Source of the DNA: Haliclona indistincta | Lineage: Eukaryota > Porifera > Demospongiae > Haplosclerida > Chalinidae | Length of the DNA stretch: 64,000 nt | NCBI GenBank assembly: GCA_964017065.1 | Contig: OZ024790.1 | Coordinates: 7,243,422 to 7,307,421 of the forward strand | Reading direction: 5' to 3' | Part shown: one piece after another, positions 21,401 through 33,492 of the stretch | Numbering within the stretch: position 1 is the first letter of the stretch | Layout of the letters: every line of letters begins with the position of its first letter | Notes under the pieces: model-generated | Database searches by the model: none | What the model was told of the DNA's origin: nothing | What the model saw: the letters and a program-made list of their open reading frames with translations, nothing else | Translations under genes and position numbers: made by a program

Positions 21401-24006
21401 TTATTTTTTGTTTTATTTTTGTCTTTTTGTCTTTTTCCTTCTATTTACATCTCAGTGTGTTTCTCCTCTGTACTATTAGTACTGCAGCTGGCATTTTGTT
21501 TTCTTATACACGATAGACCATGCATGCATCTCTATATTTAGCGACATGTTTTCTCACCTACTAACTCCTTCCAAAGTCATTCTCTTGTCGCTTTCAACCT
21601 CAAATGTTAGTGGGGTTGAGTTATTGGCCGTAGACACACTTATTAGTTGATCATAATTGTCTTGAGGTCGCTTTCTCAATGGGACACTCAACTGCCTCAG
21701 TACAGGCAAGTGCTGTGAGTCGTTAGTGACTGTTGAATTAGTGCATACAAACGAGGTCACCCTATTTGTCAATGCTGTCTCTTCTGTAGGCTGTGCTACC
21801 AGCAGTGGAGGAGGTGAGGATGGTGGATTTCTGTTCACACCAGAGGAGAACTCAGAAGTCTCGATCATACATGATTGAATCTCTGAAAATCACAGAAAAG
21901 TACATTAAACTCATGTCAGTAAAGAAATAAACTAACCTATTTTGTTGCACCTTACTGTTGAATTGTTACTGGAGAGAAGAGAGCGGGAATGAATCTGCTA
22001 TGCATGCACTTTATACATGCCAGTGGTAGGTACAGTAAAACGTTAGCCTCTCTAAGTTGAGTGTTTTGTCCGTTATAATAGTAAGGAGGTTCAATCTGTA
22101 TTTGCGTATATCAGCAAATTGTCCACCACATTGGAGTGTGGAAGTTCCACTGTATCTTAATTTCTTAATCTATTTAGAAATTTAATTTCCAAGTGAGAGT
22201 TGTGAAAATCTTAGCTTTTGTATAGCTTAAAGCTGCCTTGTAATATCTATTAATTTTAAAGAGACGTGCTGTTGATAGATAAACAGTATTATCTATGATT
22301 TCACTAAATTAAATTCCTGTGAGGAAATTTCTACACTATTCATGAGTATAATGTTGTAGTCACTTCTTGCAGCAATGCACTAGGCTGGCTGAAGTACTAG
22401 AAAAGAGATACTGGAGATCAATTTTCGTCGCAGGTTTTTGTCACTTTAGCAACGAAAATAATTTGAGTATTATTCATAGGAAGCTCTATACAAGTGTGGG
22501 GCAGTGTTTTGGCGAGCGGAGTGAGTTGAAAATTTTGCTAATGAATATTCATAACATGCACGGATTGGGCATCTTGCCAACTGTATTGGAGTGCTACGTG
22601 CAGTAGAAAGACTTTGTGCCACAGGAAAGCAAGTATATTAGCCATCAGCATCCTAGAAATCTTATCCTTTGCTATTTTTTGTAGGTTTAGTCTGGCAAGA
22701 GTGGGGGCACTGCCAAATTTTTGTGGGGGCAAGTGTCCCCCTGCCCCAGTTCCTATGCCTATGGTAATATCGGTAACACCAGAGAGCAGACCAAGTTTCT
22801 AGAAATCCATAATCCATCACCAGCTGAAATTTATTTTTATAATAAAACACCCACAAATAGTGGGAAAATCTTTCTGGCATGAACTCATAGCTTTTAGCGA
22901 AATCATAGATAATACTATGTAAATGTTTATGTAGTCTAAAATATCTATCACACATGTAGCCAGCAAGTCACTCTAGCAATAATTATTAGGGACACACAGC
23001 AGTACGTCTCTATGTAGCATTATCACAAATCAATCCCTATAAGCATGCATGCACACACTATCATTAATAATAACAAGTTTCTCACCTACTAACTCCTTCC
23101 AAAGTCTTTCCCTTGTCACTGTGGATGGTAGTATCCTCCTTAGATGTTAGTGGGGTTGGCCTATTGGCCGTAGACACACTCATTAGTTGATCATAATTGT
23201 TTCGAGGTCGCTTTCTCAATGGGACACTCAACTGCCTCAGTACAGGCAAGTGCTGTGAGTCGTTAGTGACTGTTGAATCCGTGCATACAAACGAGGTCAC
23301 CCTATTAGTCGATGCTATCTCTTCTGTAGGCTGTGCTATCAGCAGTAGAGGAGGTGAGGATGGTGGATTACTGTTCACACCAGATCTCATTGTATTTGAA
23401 CCGAATATCTCACTAGCTGTCTCAAGCATACTGAAGTGACGTGACTGCATCTCTGAAAATTAGAAACAACGAATGCAAAATCATCATGCAGAAGAAATAA
23501 CCGACCTATTTTAGTGCACTTTACTACAGGTTTGTCACTGGAGAGAAAGCAATATTAAATTTTTATTAGATATACTTCACTGTACTCACAATAGATATCC
23601 ATCATGATCGTTCTTTAGGTCATTATGTAGTTTCTGTCTTTTTCGTATCAAATACCTATTAACAATAATATGATATTATTATTAAAACTAATCTTTTTAT
23701 TTTTCTCACCTGCTAACTCCAATCATGCAGCAAACTATGAAAATAATGAGAATAATCACGAAAACAGCTGAAGCAATAATGATGACTAACAGCGTTAGTT
23801 CATTCAATATGCCTATTGGATACACACAGATCAGTTAAAACAGATCTAGAATCATCATAAAAGGTGAGTCATTCTCACCTCTGTCTTGAAGACAGTTTCC
23901 TCCCTCTGAGCATAGTTCTGTATTAACATAATAAAAGCAGGTTTAAACAATCACCGGGTATACATGTGTGCATTGGTTCACCATTTCCTGATCCAGATTC
24001 AGCCAT
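18478..24006 (-). CDS. Gene C: adaptor-like membrane protein with three tail modules, 806 aa
   Basis: Largest paralogue. Exons: 23982-24006, 23879-23917, 23710-23812 (membrane), 23590-23655, then three [32-nt exon + large exon] pairs: 23506-23537 with 23086-23452, 21937-21968 with 21558-21882, and 19931-19962 with the terminal 18478-19877. All join in frame (2421 nt). The two inner pairs are 399 and 357 nt, multiples of three, and end in EGVSR before a GTGAG donor. Outside part: CSEGGNC; membrane segment ends CCMIGVSR. The repeated front-half unit carries LRQLSVPLRKRP and NYDQL. The back half has YYNL, YTTL, YDKP-type sites, YGNISVW, YENT; end TQTLV. Inner modules may all be included or be alternatively spliced. 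A plus-strand retroelement fragment sits in the third-module intron. Head-to-head with DNAI4. Confidence 0.75.
19963..20830. other. Gene C intron between module 3 and retro fragment
   Basis: A/T-rich intronic sequence. No exon, repeat array or RNA gene was recognised. Confidence 0.5.
20836..21360 (+). pseudogene. C-terminal fragment of a non-LTR retroelement polyprotein
   Basis: An open frame of about 174 codons, antisense to gene C, contains SGLSRVDGKRPDGVTIMPW, LVWDATCSDTFA, AAGEVAANAE, GPRTFSFVKDLGRRM and GNAISVLGT. This matches from memory the conserved tail found after the reverse transcriptase domain in many invertebrate non-LTR elements. Polymerase motifs upstream are absent, so it is a fragment, yet the frame is still open, which suggests youth or chance. 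Confidence 0.65.
21969..23085. other. Gene C intron between modules 1 and 2
   Basis: No exon seen. About 22020-22120 has GCCTCTCTAAGTTGAG and CGTTATAATAGTAAGGAGG, weakly like the MITE family at 35.4 and 55.1 kb. Confidence 0.4.
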
Positions 24007-24795
24007 AGTGTTTCTGCCGATTTCTGTACAGACAGCTTTGCTGTAAAATTTGATCAAAATAGCAAGTTCTTCATAATTATGAGGGATTTTTCTGAGTAGT
24101 TCATTTGCTATGCATATCATATCCAAAATTTACTTATCAGTGAGTACCAAGAGGTTGCATTGGTTCATAAGCAATTCCCTCTGGCACCTCCTCCACAGGG
24201 AATCGCTGAAGTGTTGTGTGGGAGTGATTCAACCACCGGGCATGCAATGTAATAACGAATAATTAAAAATAATGCTTTTTTAATTATTATGATTTCTACA
24301 CAGCATACAGCAGAAACTTACAATTATTATTATCAACAGAAAACAGAACACAACATAGATAAATGATTATACCTGACAGAGAAATGAATAATTATTATAA
24401 TTATAGACAAGACTAGTGATAATATGGAATTATCATTATTATTATGTTTTTATTTTTATCAGCTGGACTTGAGTCACATTCAAGAAAATGATATTCTTAA
24501 TAAACTTATTTTCATTATTACTATTGTATTTTACACAACATCACTGCTTAGAAAATGCTCTAAGTTTGAAAAAAATTAATGAATTTACTTTGTACTAGTG
24601 TTGGCAAAGTATAGGTATTTAAATTGAGGACTGGGACTTAAACCAGGCGAGTAAGATGTATACACAGTATGCTATCCGAATCGTCATCGCACTTAGCAGT
24701 AGCATAGATCATTAATTTTAACCGTAGTGCATGCACCTTTCGGCAACGTAAAGTGGAGCATAGATGGAAATGTTGATGAGGATGTGGAACTCACC
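24007..24795. other. Leader intron of gene C
   Basis: A/T-rich sequence between the presumed noncoding first exon (about 24796-24850) and the first coding exon. Nothing else recognised. Confidence 0.5.
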
Positions 24796-25004
24796 TGTGC
24801 TGAAAAATATGCCTCAGTTACATCTGAAGATCGAAGAGAAATCCGGCATAAGATCAGTCTAGCGCTACGTAGTACTAGTAGTCAGTGTAGCTAGCAGCAC
24901 TGTACTGATCTGATGCAGCACTGGGCGTGTACACATGGGTGTCGGTCCTGGTCCCGGCACGCGCACCAGTCTGCGTTGCTTAGCTACACCTCTTGGCGGA
25001 CAAA
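24796..25004. promoter_or_regulatory. Divergent promoter, gene C / DNAI4
   Basis: The presumed gene C leader exon (minus; donor GTGAGTTCC near 24795) and the DNAI4 start codon (25005) lie within about 200 bp. Partial copies of this whole segment occur at 13.42-13.68 kb and 17.82-18.17 kb upstream of the paralogues, which supports it as the shared control region of the ancestral unit. Confidence 0.6.
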
Positions 25005-25811
25005 ATGGACAAGAGCACCAGGACCAAGTTTGCAGGATCTTCCAGCGGATCGGGGTAAGGAGCAATACGCACAAGCTCAAAATATAGAATCAATCCTTTC
25101 TCTGTGCAGTCAAGCCCAACGTGGTCGTTCTGGGAGTCGCTCGGGCAGTCAAATGGGTGGAAGCAGTTTTGCTAGCAGCTCACGATTCAACATCGGTCGA
25201 CGATCCTTCGCAGGATCAAGGAACAACCTGTTCTCCTCAAGCAAACAGAGTCTCAATACAGACGCAAGCGGCAGGCAACTGAACCGAGGCGGAGTTAAGG
25301 TCAGATTACACTCACTCACTCACTCACTCACTCACTCACTCACTCACTCACTCACTCACTCACTCACTCACTCACTCACTCACTCACTCACTCACTCACT
25401 CACTCACTCACTCACTCGCTCGCTCTCCTCACAGATTTTTGACAGCAACGGAGATGATGTGACTCCTCTGCCGCTGATTGAGAGCTCTGAAGGATCAACC
25501 ACTGCTGTGAGGTGAGCTAGCTAGCTACACATGTGAGTATCTGATGTGTTGCTGTCAACTACAGGAAAACACAGAGCTCAGGAGGTACTGGAGCGGTAAG
25601 ATTTTCTTATCTTGACGTTCTTACCATCTCCCTCCCTCCCTCTCTCTCTTCCTCTCTCTCGTAGTCAACGGCAGGAGACTCAACAGCTTTGTTTGCTCCT
25701 GGGAACAACAGCTTCTTGCAGCCATTTAGGTAAAGATCACTTGCTCGCTCAAACACTTACTCACTTGCTCACTCACTTGCTCACTCACTCACTCACTCAC
25801 TCTCGCTCTCG

Positions 25812-25882
<71 letters not shown>

Positions 25883-28098
25883 GTCGATCTGTGTTTGCTA
25901 CCAGTATCACTGGTGCCAGTACAGCTGGAGTGAGTACCATGGGATCCATGATGGGCTCTATGACTGAAGAGATCCACTCTCCTCGGACTCCATTACACTA
26001 TGGTGCTCTGCAAGGAGACACTGGAGAGAGAGAAGAGGATGAAGGCCCACAACAACTGACAGCAGAGGATCTTGATAGTCCAGTGAGTAGATGAGTGGGT
26101 GGGTGAGTGAGTAGGTGAGTGAGTAGGTGAGTGAGTGAGTGAGTGAGTGAGTAGGTGAGTGAGTGAGTGAGTAGATGAGAGAGTGAGTGAGTAGATGAGT
26201 GAGTAGATGAGTGAGTGAGTGAGTGAGTAGATGAGTGGGTGGGTGAGTGAGCGAGTGAGTGAGTGAGTAGGTGAGTGATGAGTGAGTGAGTAGGTGAGTG
26301 AGTGAGGGAGCGAGCAAGCGAGTGAGTGAGTGAGTGAGTGAGTGAGTGAGTGAGTAAATGAGTAAATGAGTGAATGAACGAGTGAATGAGTGAGCGAGTG
26401 AATGAGTGAGTGAGTGAGAGAGCGAGCAAGCGAGTGAGTGAGTGAGTGAGTGAGTGAGTGAGTGAGTGAGTGAGTGAGTGAGTAGGTGAGTGAGTGAGTG
26501 AGTGAGCGAGTGAGTAGGTGAGTGAGTGAGTGAGTGAGGGAGCGAGCAAGCGAGCAAGCGAGTGAGTGAGTGAGTGAGTGAGTGAGTGAGTAAATGAGTG
26601 AATGAGCGAGTGAATGAGTGAGTGAGTGAGTGAGTGAGTGAGAGAGCGAGTGAGTGAGTGAGTGAGTGAGTGAAAGTACTTTTTGTTTCATTTATAGGTA
26701 GAGATTGTTCTGAGGGAGACTGATACTGTATGGTTGCTGGATATACCCAGCACTTGGGTAGACAAGAAGGACGAAGAAGCAGACACAATAAGAGAGAAGA
26801 ATCGCCAATATGAAGAGGTAAGTACTAGACATAAGACATTCCATCCATCCCAACCTTCTCTCTCTCTCTCCAGCTTGTCAAGGTCAGACCAGGCAATGAT
26901 CGCTACTCAGAGCGCGGGATGCAGACTATCAATGATGCCAGCAAGACCAAGTCAGTGCAGACAGAGATCATTGGAAGATCAGTTAGCTAGCTAGATAGTT
27001 AGTAACAGCTACAGAGTTGTATCATGTTGCTGTTGCAGGATGCTGAAGTGTATGTATCAGAGTGGGACATGTATGATACACTAGAGGCAATGAAACAGAC
27101 TGAGCAGAGCAAGGAACAAGATCAGGGTGAGAGGAGTGAAATCTAGGTCCCACAAATGATATATTCAGGCTGCAAAATACCAGCCTTACAGTACTTTTGA
27201 TTTTATATTTTTATTACCCACTAGAGAGAGAGAGAGAGGGTAGGAGAGAAAGAGAGAGAAGGAGAGAGAGAGAGAGAAGGAGAGAGAGAGAGGAAGTAAA
27301 GTAGTTGAGTTACTGAGTGGGTAATAAAAATATAAAATCAAAAGTACTGTAAGGCTGGTATTTTGCAGCCTGAATATATCATTTGTGGGACCTAGATTTC
27401 ACAATTTCGATACCAAATAATTGTCTAAAATTTTTAATTTCGTGAGTTTAATTTTTGCGAATTGTTTCGCTCACGAAATTTAAATGCGTGCAAAGGATAC
27501 CAGCTCTATTGTGAGTTTATTTGTTTTTATTTGTAGTCAAAGGATCAACTCAGAGCAGTAGACTCACTAGTAGAGCACCTACTGCCTCTACTGTTCGAGG
27601 TTCAAGGATGGCTAGTGCTATGGGCACTAGAACAGTGACTCCCTCAGCCATGGGCTCGACTGCCACTGGTACTAGCATCTTTGCTGTCAGCACACGACCG
27701 GACCTGACAATGATGGGCACCTTTGAGTCGCCTCCAAAGAAGCAACAAGATGAAGACGGTGAAGAAGTGAAGCTGGACCCAACCAAGCCTAACGATCACC
27801 CCATCTTGAAGCTACCTAGTCTATTGGATAGTCTGCGTACGATAGAGAGAGTAGTAACACTGAACGCATACCAACACAAGCAAGCAACGTACAGAGGACT
27901 ACCAATACTGCCAGGTATAGTAGAAATAGAAGTCACTGTTGTGAGGTGTAATGCTTTTGCAGTTTTTGTGAGGTTTTTGAGCAACACCTATAGAAGCTGA
28001 ACTTATTCTCCCTCTCTCTCTCCCTCTCTCCTCCCTCCCTCCCTTCCTCCCTCTCTCTCTCTCTCCCTCCCCCTCTCTCTCTCCCTCCCCCTCTCTCT

Positions 28099-28135
<37 letters not shown>

Positions 28136-28319
28136 ATCCTGACCAGACTCCTTCGGTTCGTGACATCATCTCTTCTCGAATGCCTCATATTGAGAAGCTG
28201 TGGTCATTCTCTTGTCCCTTCACTAAAGGACATGCAGTCACCTGTATGGCATGGAACCCAACTAACCTGGTATGATGAGAGAGAGGGGGGAGAGAGAGTG
28301 AGAGAGAGAGAGGGAGAGG

Positions 28320-28394
<75 letters not shown>

Positions 28395-28397
28395 AGG

Positions 28398-28441
<44 letters not shown>

Positions 28442-31400
28442 GAGAGGGAGGGAGGGAGAGAGAGAGAGAGAAAAGGAATATTGCAATGCAAATTACTTTG
28501 AGCTAATCAATACGACGAGCATTGCAATTTTTGTCCAGAACTAGATGTATTGCAAACATGTACTTTTAGATTATGTTGATAGTGTTCACAATGCATGTTT
28601 TAAGGGTTTTTGTTTTGTTTCAGGATATTCTAGCAGTTGGTTTCGGTGATCTACGAGGAGCTCCAGCACAGAGCTCATCTGGTTTGGTGTGTTGCTGGTC
28701 ACTGAAGAATCCTGAGGTACGATGCTGCTGCTGCATGTAATGGCTGCTGGATAGAGCTGCTAGTGCTAGCTTGTGAAGCATAATTTGTATCATTATAGTG
28801 AGTGAGTGTTTTCTCTTTCTCTTCTCTACTGCAGCATCCTGAGAGAGTGTTCCACTCACCATCTGGTGTCACTTCACTCAGCTTCTCACTATCTCATCCA
28901 AACCTCTTAGCTGTAAGCACTAGCAGGATCTAATGCTGTAGCATTTGCAAGCATGCAAATTAATGTGGAAAATTAGTCATGCATGAAAATTTAGTACTCA
29001 TCATTTTTATGGCGTGTGCAAAAATGTTTCCTTTAGTATGCCGATTGCACAAAAATGTGCATACATATAGTTAGTGCTCTCACAAAGAGGAAAGTTTTGA
29101 GTAAAGTTTTGTGCAATAGCATAAGTAACAGAGTAATACAATGATCCTTTCACTCTGTACAGGCTGGTCTCTATAATGGTAGTATAGTGTTATTCAATGC
29201 TCGCAGTGACTCATGTGAACCAGTACTAACAAGCAGGTGAGCCCCTCTACCTCTACTAACCCACTCACTCATTCGCTCGCTCACTAAATACTCACTCACC
29301 CACCCACTCTCACACTAACACACACACTCACCCACTCACTTACCCACTCACTCACTCACTCACACACTTACTTACCCACTCAGGGATGCAATCTTCAAGC
29401 ACTCCGGAGCAGTCTGGAAAGTCGAATGGGTGATGAAGGAACGCTCGTATGGCGAGTCTCGAACTGAAGTGCTAGTCTCAACTGCTGTGGATGGTCGTGT
29501 GCTGCAGTGGTCGATACGTAAAGGATTTGACAGCTCACAACTGATTAGGTTAAAACGACTGGCGATGCCTCGACCGGTCGACAAGAAGATACACCAAGCT
29601 AAGTCAAGCCATCATCGGCTAAACCAGAAACACAAGCTGAAGCACGCAGTTGATCCTCGTGCAGCACTGGTTAACCCAGGACGTGATACCCTTCTCTCTC
29701 AGCATGCTCCTGGGATGGGATTCACCTTCTGTCCCTTTGACACTAACATGTAAGCGAGAGGGTGAATAATTCATTAAAATCAGATTTTTTTGAACAATTG
29801 TTTGATAATGTCTTAGCAAAATAGAAGAGTTAAACAAAAGTGGGCTTAGAAGCCCCAGGAGCCCATGATAGAGACAGCGTTCCCCAACTGGATTGCAACT
29901 GACAGATTATTTGTTAGTACAAATAATTATCTACTTTTCCACATTAATTTTATTAATTTTTGTAAAATTAATAATTATGCTATTACCTAACTACATGTAC
30001 AATGCACACTTTTCTGATTTTAATATTGTTTTTTTTTTCTGATTTTTTTCTCCTTTCTTAGTTATCTTGTGAGTACAGAGGAGGGACACATTCACAAGTG
30101 TTCAGTATCTTACAATGAACAATTTCTGGAGAGCTATAATGCTCATTCAGTGAGTCACATGACACACACATGGTTTACAATATCATGTGTAGCTTGTAGC
30201 ACGTCAATACAATGCAAAAATAATGGGAAAGTCTTATGTCACGTTCAGTTGTGTTGTAATATTATCATTGCCGATCTGCAATGATATGTAGGGATGACCT
30301 CGAATGATTATTATACCGTATAGCGGGAAATTTTTGGTGGACTATAATTTGGCGAATCGTCGAGCATTCGCCAAAATAAAATTCCGCAAAATCTCTTTTT
30401 ATTACAGTGATACGTGAGCCAGGCGCTGGGCACCAAATTAAACTCGCCAAAATACAAAATCTGAGTCATTCACCAAAATTTTGATCCTCCAAATTTCCCG
30501 CTATACGGTAAATTGGCAATGTGTAAGGTGTCACATTGTAAACAGGCCTTTACACTTACTTGTACAAGCACACACATACACACAATAGGTTTAAATTTTG
30601 GGTTAAAAATAACTTGTTTACAGTTAGTATTGTTTTGTTTACTTCTTGAACATTTCTCATTATGTGTTTTACTACATGTAACTCTACATGCATGTTGCTG
30701 ATATATTCTTTCTCTCTTCTCTAGGGTCCTGTCTACAAGGTGTTGTGGCATCCACAGCATAAAGATGTGTTCATGAGTTGTAGCACAGACTGGACCGTGA
30801 GGCTATGGCACCAGAACAATCAGAACCCACTCTACGCATTCCAAGTAGCTCAGGTACAAACAGCAAACCATCCACTACTGCTTCAAACAGCTAGAGTGGT
30901 TCATTTTGATCTTAGTGCTTTATACACTATAGTACTTTACCAATCTTGCAAATACACATTATACTCATTATAGTACTTTACACATTATAGTACTCTACCA
31001 ATCTTGTACTTTACCTATCCACCACAATATTTTTTGGTTATTCAATTGTTGCTATAGACATGTAATTCTTTTTCTTTGTTTATTGATTGCAGAAATCAGA
31101 GGACAGGAAGGGCACTGCTGTGGAGCGTGAGGCAGTGGAGGACATTGACTGGTCCCCTAGTCACAGCACTATGTTCGGCTGTGTCACACGTACTAGAGTA
31201 GAGCTATGGGACTTTGGACATAGCGTGTGAGCCTCTCTCACTCACTCACTCACTCAATTATCTTCTCACTCACTCACTCTTTCACTCACTCACTCACTCA
31301 CCCTCTCACTCACTCACTCACTCACTCACTCACTCACTCACTCACTCACTCACTCACTCACTCACTCACTCACTCACTCACTCACTCACTCACTCACCCA

Positions 31401-31957
31401 CCCACTCACTCACTCACTCACTCACTCATTGTTCTTTCTCCTCAGTATTGATCCACTCATCTCTCAGCGACCCATCTCTGGAGCATTGCTAACTTGTCTA
31501 ATGTTCTCTCATAACTCTGACATTCTCCTAGTGGGTGATTCACAGGGTCAAGTATCTGTCTATCTACCCAAGAATATTCCAAAACCTTCAAGTGACCAGG
31601 TACACAAAAATGTATCACACACCACACAACATTCCTGCGCTGTTAAAAAAGGATTACGATAATACTTGTTGATCGAGCAATAATCACTGACAGATTATTT
31701 TTTCGAATAAAATAGAAGCTAGATTGACAGACAGTCACAAAGTAGATCTGAATTATTCGTCAGATCTGAGATTAGTTGCGGATACACCCACTCGATGTTG
31801 ACAAAATACACGATTAATTTTACAATAATTTTTTTATTGAGACTGCTCAGGACACTGTTTTGTTGTTTACTGGTATTTCTGTTTCTCTTGCTCTTAGGCA
31901 AAGGCGCTGTCTACAGCCATCAATTCACTAGAAGCTGATAGCAACAGCAACAGCTAG
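25005..31957 (+). CDS. DNAI4: DNAI4 (WDR78), axonemal dynein intermediate chain
   Basis: About 20 exons: 25005-25054, 25110-25299, 25435-25511, 25565-25595, 25665-25729, 25884-26082, 26698-26817, about 26874-26986, about 27040-27126, 27537 to about 27913, about 28135-28270, 28622 to about 28717, about 28834-28911, about 29161-29236, 29382 to about 29750, about 30059-30149, 30725-30853, about 31093-31227, about 31446-31600, 31898-31957. Start MDKSTRTKFAG. The long N-terminal part is Ser/Gly-rich. TDTVWLLDIPSTWV matches the DNAI4-specific segment. WD40 units follow from about 28200 (VTCMAWNPTNLDILAVGFGD, WKVEWV, VYKVLWHPQHKDVFMSCSTD, VRLWHQ, VEDIDWSPS, VELWDFG). DNAI4 is an intermediate chain of inner-arm dynein in cilia and flagella. 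The C-terminus (SLEADSNSNS) lies 256 bp from the convergent cyclase gene. Confidence 0.92.
25312..25425. repeat. (CACT)n array filling DNAI4 intron 2
   Basis: Almost the whole 135-bp intron is (CACT)n, flanked by donor GTCAGA and acceptor CTCACAG. Confidence 0.95.
25740..25880. repeat. (CACT)n then (CT)n in DNAI4 intron 5
   Basis: The CT run ends immediately before the TAG acceptor at 25883 and must serve as the polypyrimidine tract. Confidence 0.9.
26083..26690. repeat. (GTGA)n satellite filling DNAI4 intron 6
   Basis: The intron opens with GTGAGTAGATGAGTGGG and continues for about 600 bases as imperfect (GTGA)n up to TTTCATTTATAG. Large imperfect higher-order blocks (GGGAGCGAGCAAGCGAG) recur about every 120-250 bp. 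Confidence 0.95.
27136..27402. mobile_element. Foldback MITE, 87-bp arms, in DNAI4 intron
   Basis: Left arm 27136-27222 and right arm 27316-27402 are reverse complements (start GTGAAATCTAGGTCCCAC). The spacer is a GA-rich microsatellite. No coding content. Confidence 0.9.
28271..28475. repeat. (GA)n array after a DNAI4 donor
   Basis: A purine repeat directly follows the donor GTATGATGAGAG of the exon ending about 28270. Confidence 0.9.
30314..30510. mobile_element. Short inverted-repeat element in DNAI4 intron
   Basis: Ends TACCGTATAGCGGGAAATTT and its reverse complement (to 30510) with further weaker symmetry inside; about 197 bp, non-coding. Just upstream (30268-30300) is a copy of the ATTATCATTGCCGATC element end also seen at 42.2 and 48.7 kb. 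Confidence 0.8.
31231..31432. repeat. (CACT)n array in DNAI4 intron
   Basis: The array spans nearly all of the intron between exons ending about 31227 and starting about 31446. Confidence 0.95.
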
Positions 31958-32213
31958 GCTGTTCTCCACTAACCTCATCCTTCCATCACCAAATCTGTAC
32001 AATAGTCCTACACTACACTGACACGCTTGACCGCCCAATGGTATAATGACTTTCTAACTATCGCAACCACAAACTAGTCAAATTCTCAATAAAAATATTT
32101 ATGAATGACAACTGTAACATACAGATAAAGTGACAATTGGAACAAGTCATTTGATGATAGAATCTTATAAAAACATGGTAATTGCAAGTGACAACCCTTC
32201 CATACAGACTTTA

Positions 32214-33444
32214 TTAGTCTTTAGCCTGCTCAGGCGTGCCTGGGAGTACCATTGAGTCTGTAATTAGTTGATGTTGTGGGCTCTTGAGGATCAAGTCAGA
32301 GCAGACCGAGGACGAAGTGGTTGAGAGTTGGTGCTGTAGTTTAGAGGCGTGGCTGTTGGTGCCATTGGGGACTTGTTGCTTAGTGATGTGGCTAGGTGAA
32401 CTGATAGAGTTTGATGAGGTCGTCTTTCTGACATTCGTGAGAGAGTCGCCAGGCTCATGTTTACCCATCAACCACCAGGTCATCATGTTGCCCTTACCCT
32501 GAGAGGAGAGAGGAAGGATAGAAGAGAGAGAGATGGAGTGAAGAGAGGAAGAAAGGGGAAGCAGAGAGAGAAAATTCAAGGTGCTGATGCCTTGGTAAGA
32601 TTCAGCTAACTGTATCTAGCTGCGTGCAATCAATGTTCATAGTTACTACAGCTATAGAGCTGCACTATACACAACCATAGCATGCCCATGCACTTGTAAG
32701 CAAACAAAAGCTTTTAAGTACGAAAAGCAAACAGTATATACATGCCTCCTGCTTGTCCCTTCAACTCAATCCCATGTTCTGTTGTTGTTGTCTTACTACG
32801 TAGGGGGTTCAGTTGTTGGAGACTACTGGTCTACTAGCTGAAACAGCATGCAAGCACTCACAAGAAACAAGAAACACTACACCGGTGTCATCACTAAAAA
32901 TGCAAAGTGTCATACCTTAACATTGATGCTTCCTCTGCATTCGAGATTAAATTTTCCAGTTTTCTTGAGAAGTTGATAAGTGACATCGCTGCATTGTATT
33001 TTCATACCTAAGAGACAAGAAGAGTGCATTATTCAAATTACTACAAATTGACACTAAAGAAAAACAGGCAGTAAGCAATTAGGCAGTATAGTGGAAAATT
33101 ACATTTTTACAAGACATGTTGCTCCTACGTAAATTTCTATATTTTGTACTCGATCTACTAGCTATGATAGCGTTGAATATTGTTACCTTCACTAGTGGTC
33201 TCCATTCTAGATGCCGTGTTCACTGTGTCGCCAAACAGACAGTATCGAGGCATCTTTAGTCCAACCACTCCGGCGCACACAGACCCAGAGTGAATGCCGC
33301 ATCGAATTCTCAGCTTGTCGTTCAATCGATGAGGAATCTTGAATCTGTCACAAGCGAGTAGGAATTTCAAAGCCATGCTGGCTATCTCTCCAGCATGTTT
33401 GTCTCCATTTTGTCTGGGGACGCCAGAAACAACCATATCTGAGA

Positions 33445-33492
<48 letters not shown>

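Noticed and set aside
22367..22955. Several 60-100-codon frames in the gene C intron
   Set aside because: Mutually overlapping on both strands, no recognisable domain.
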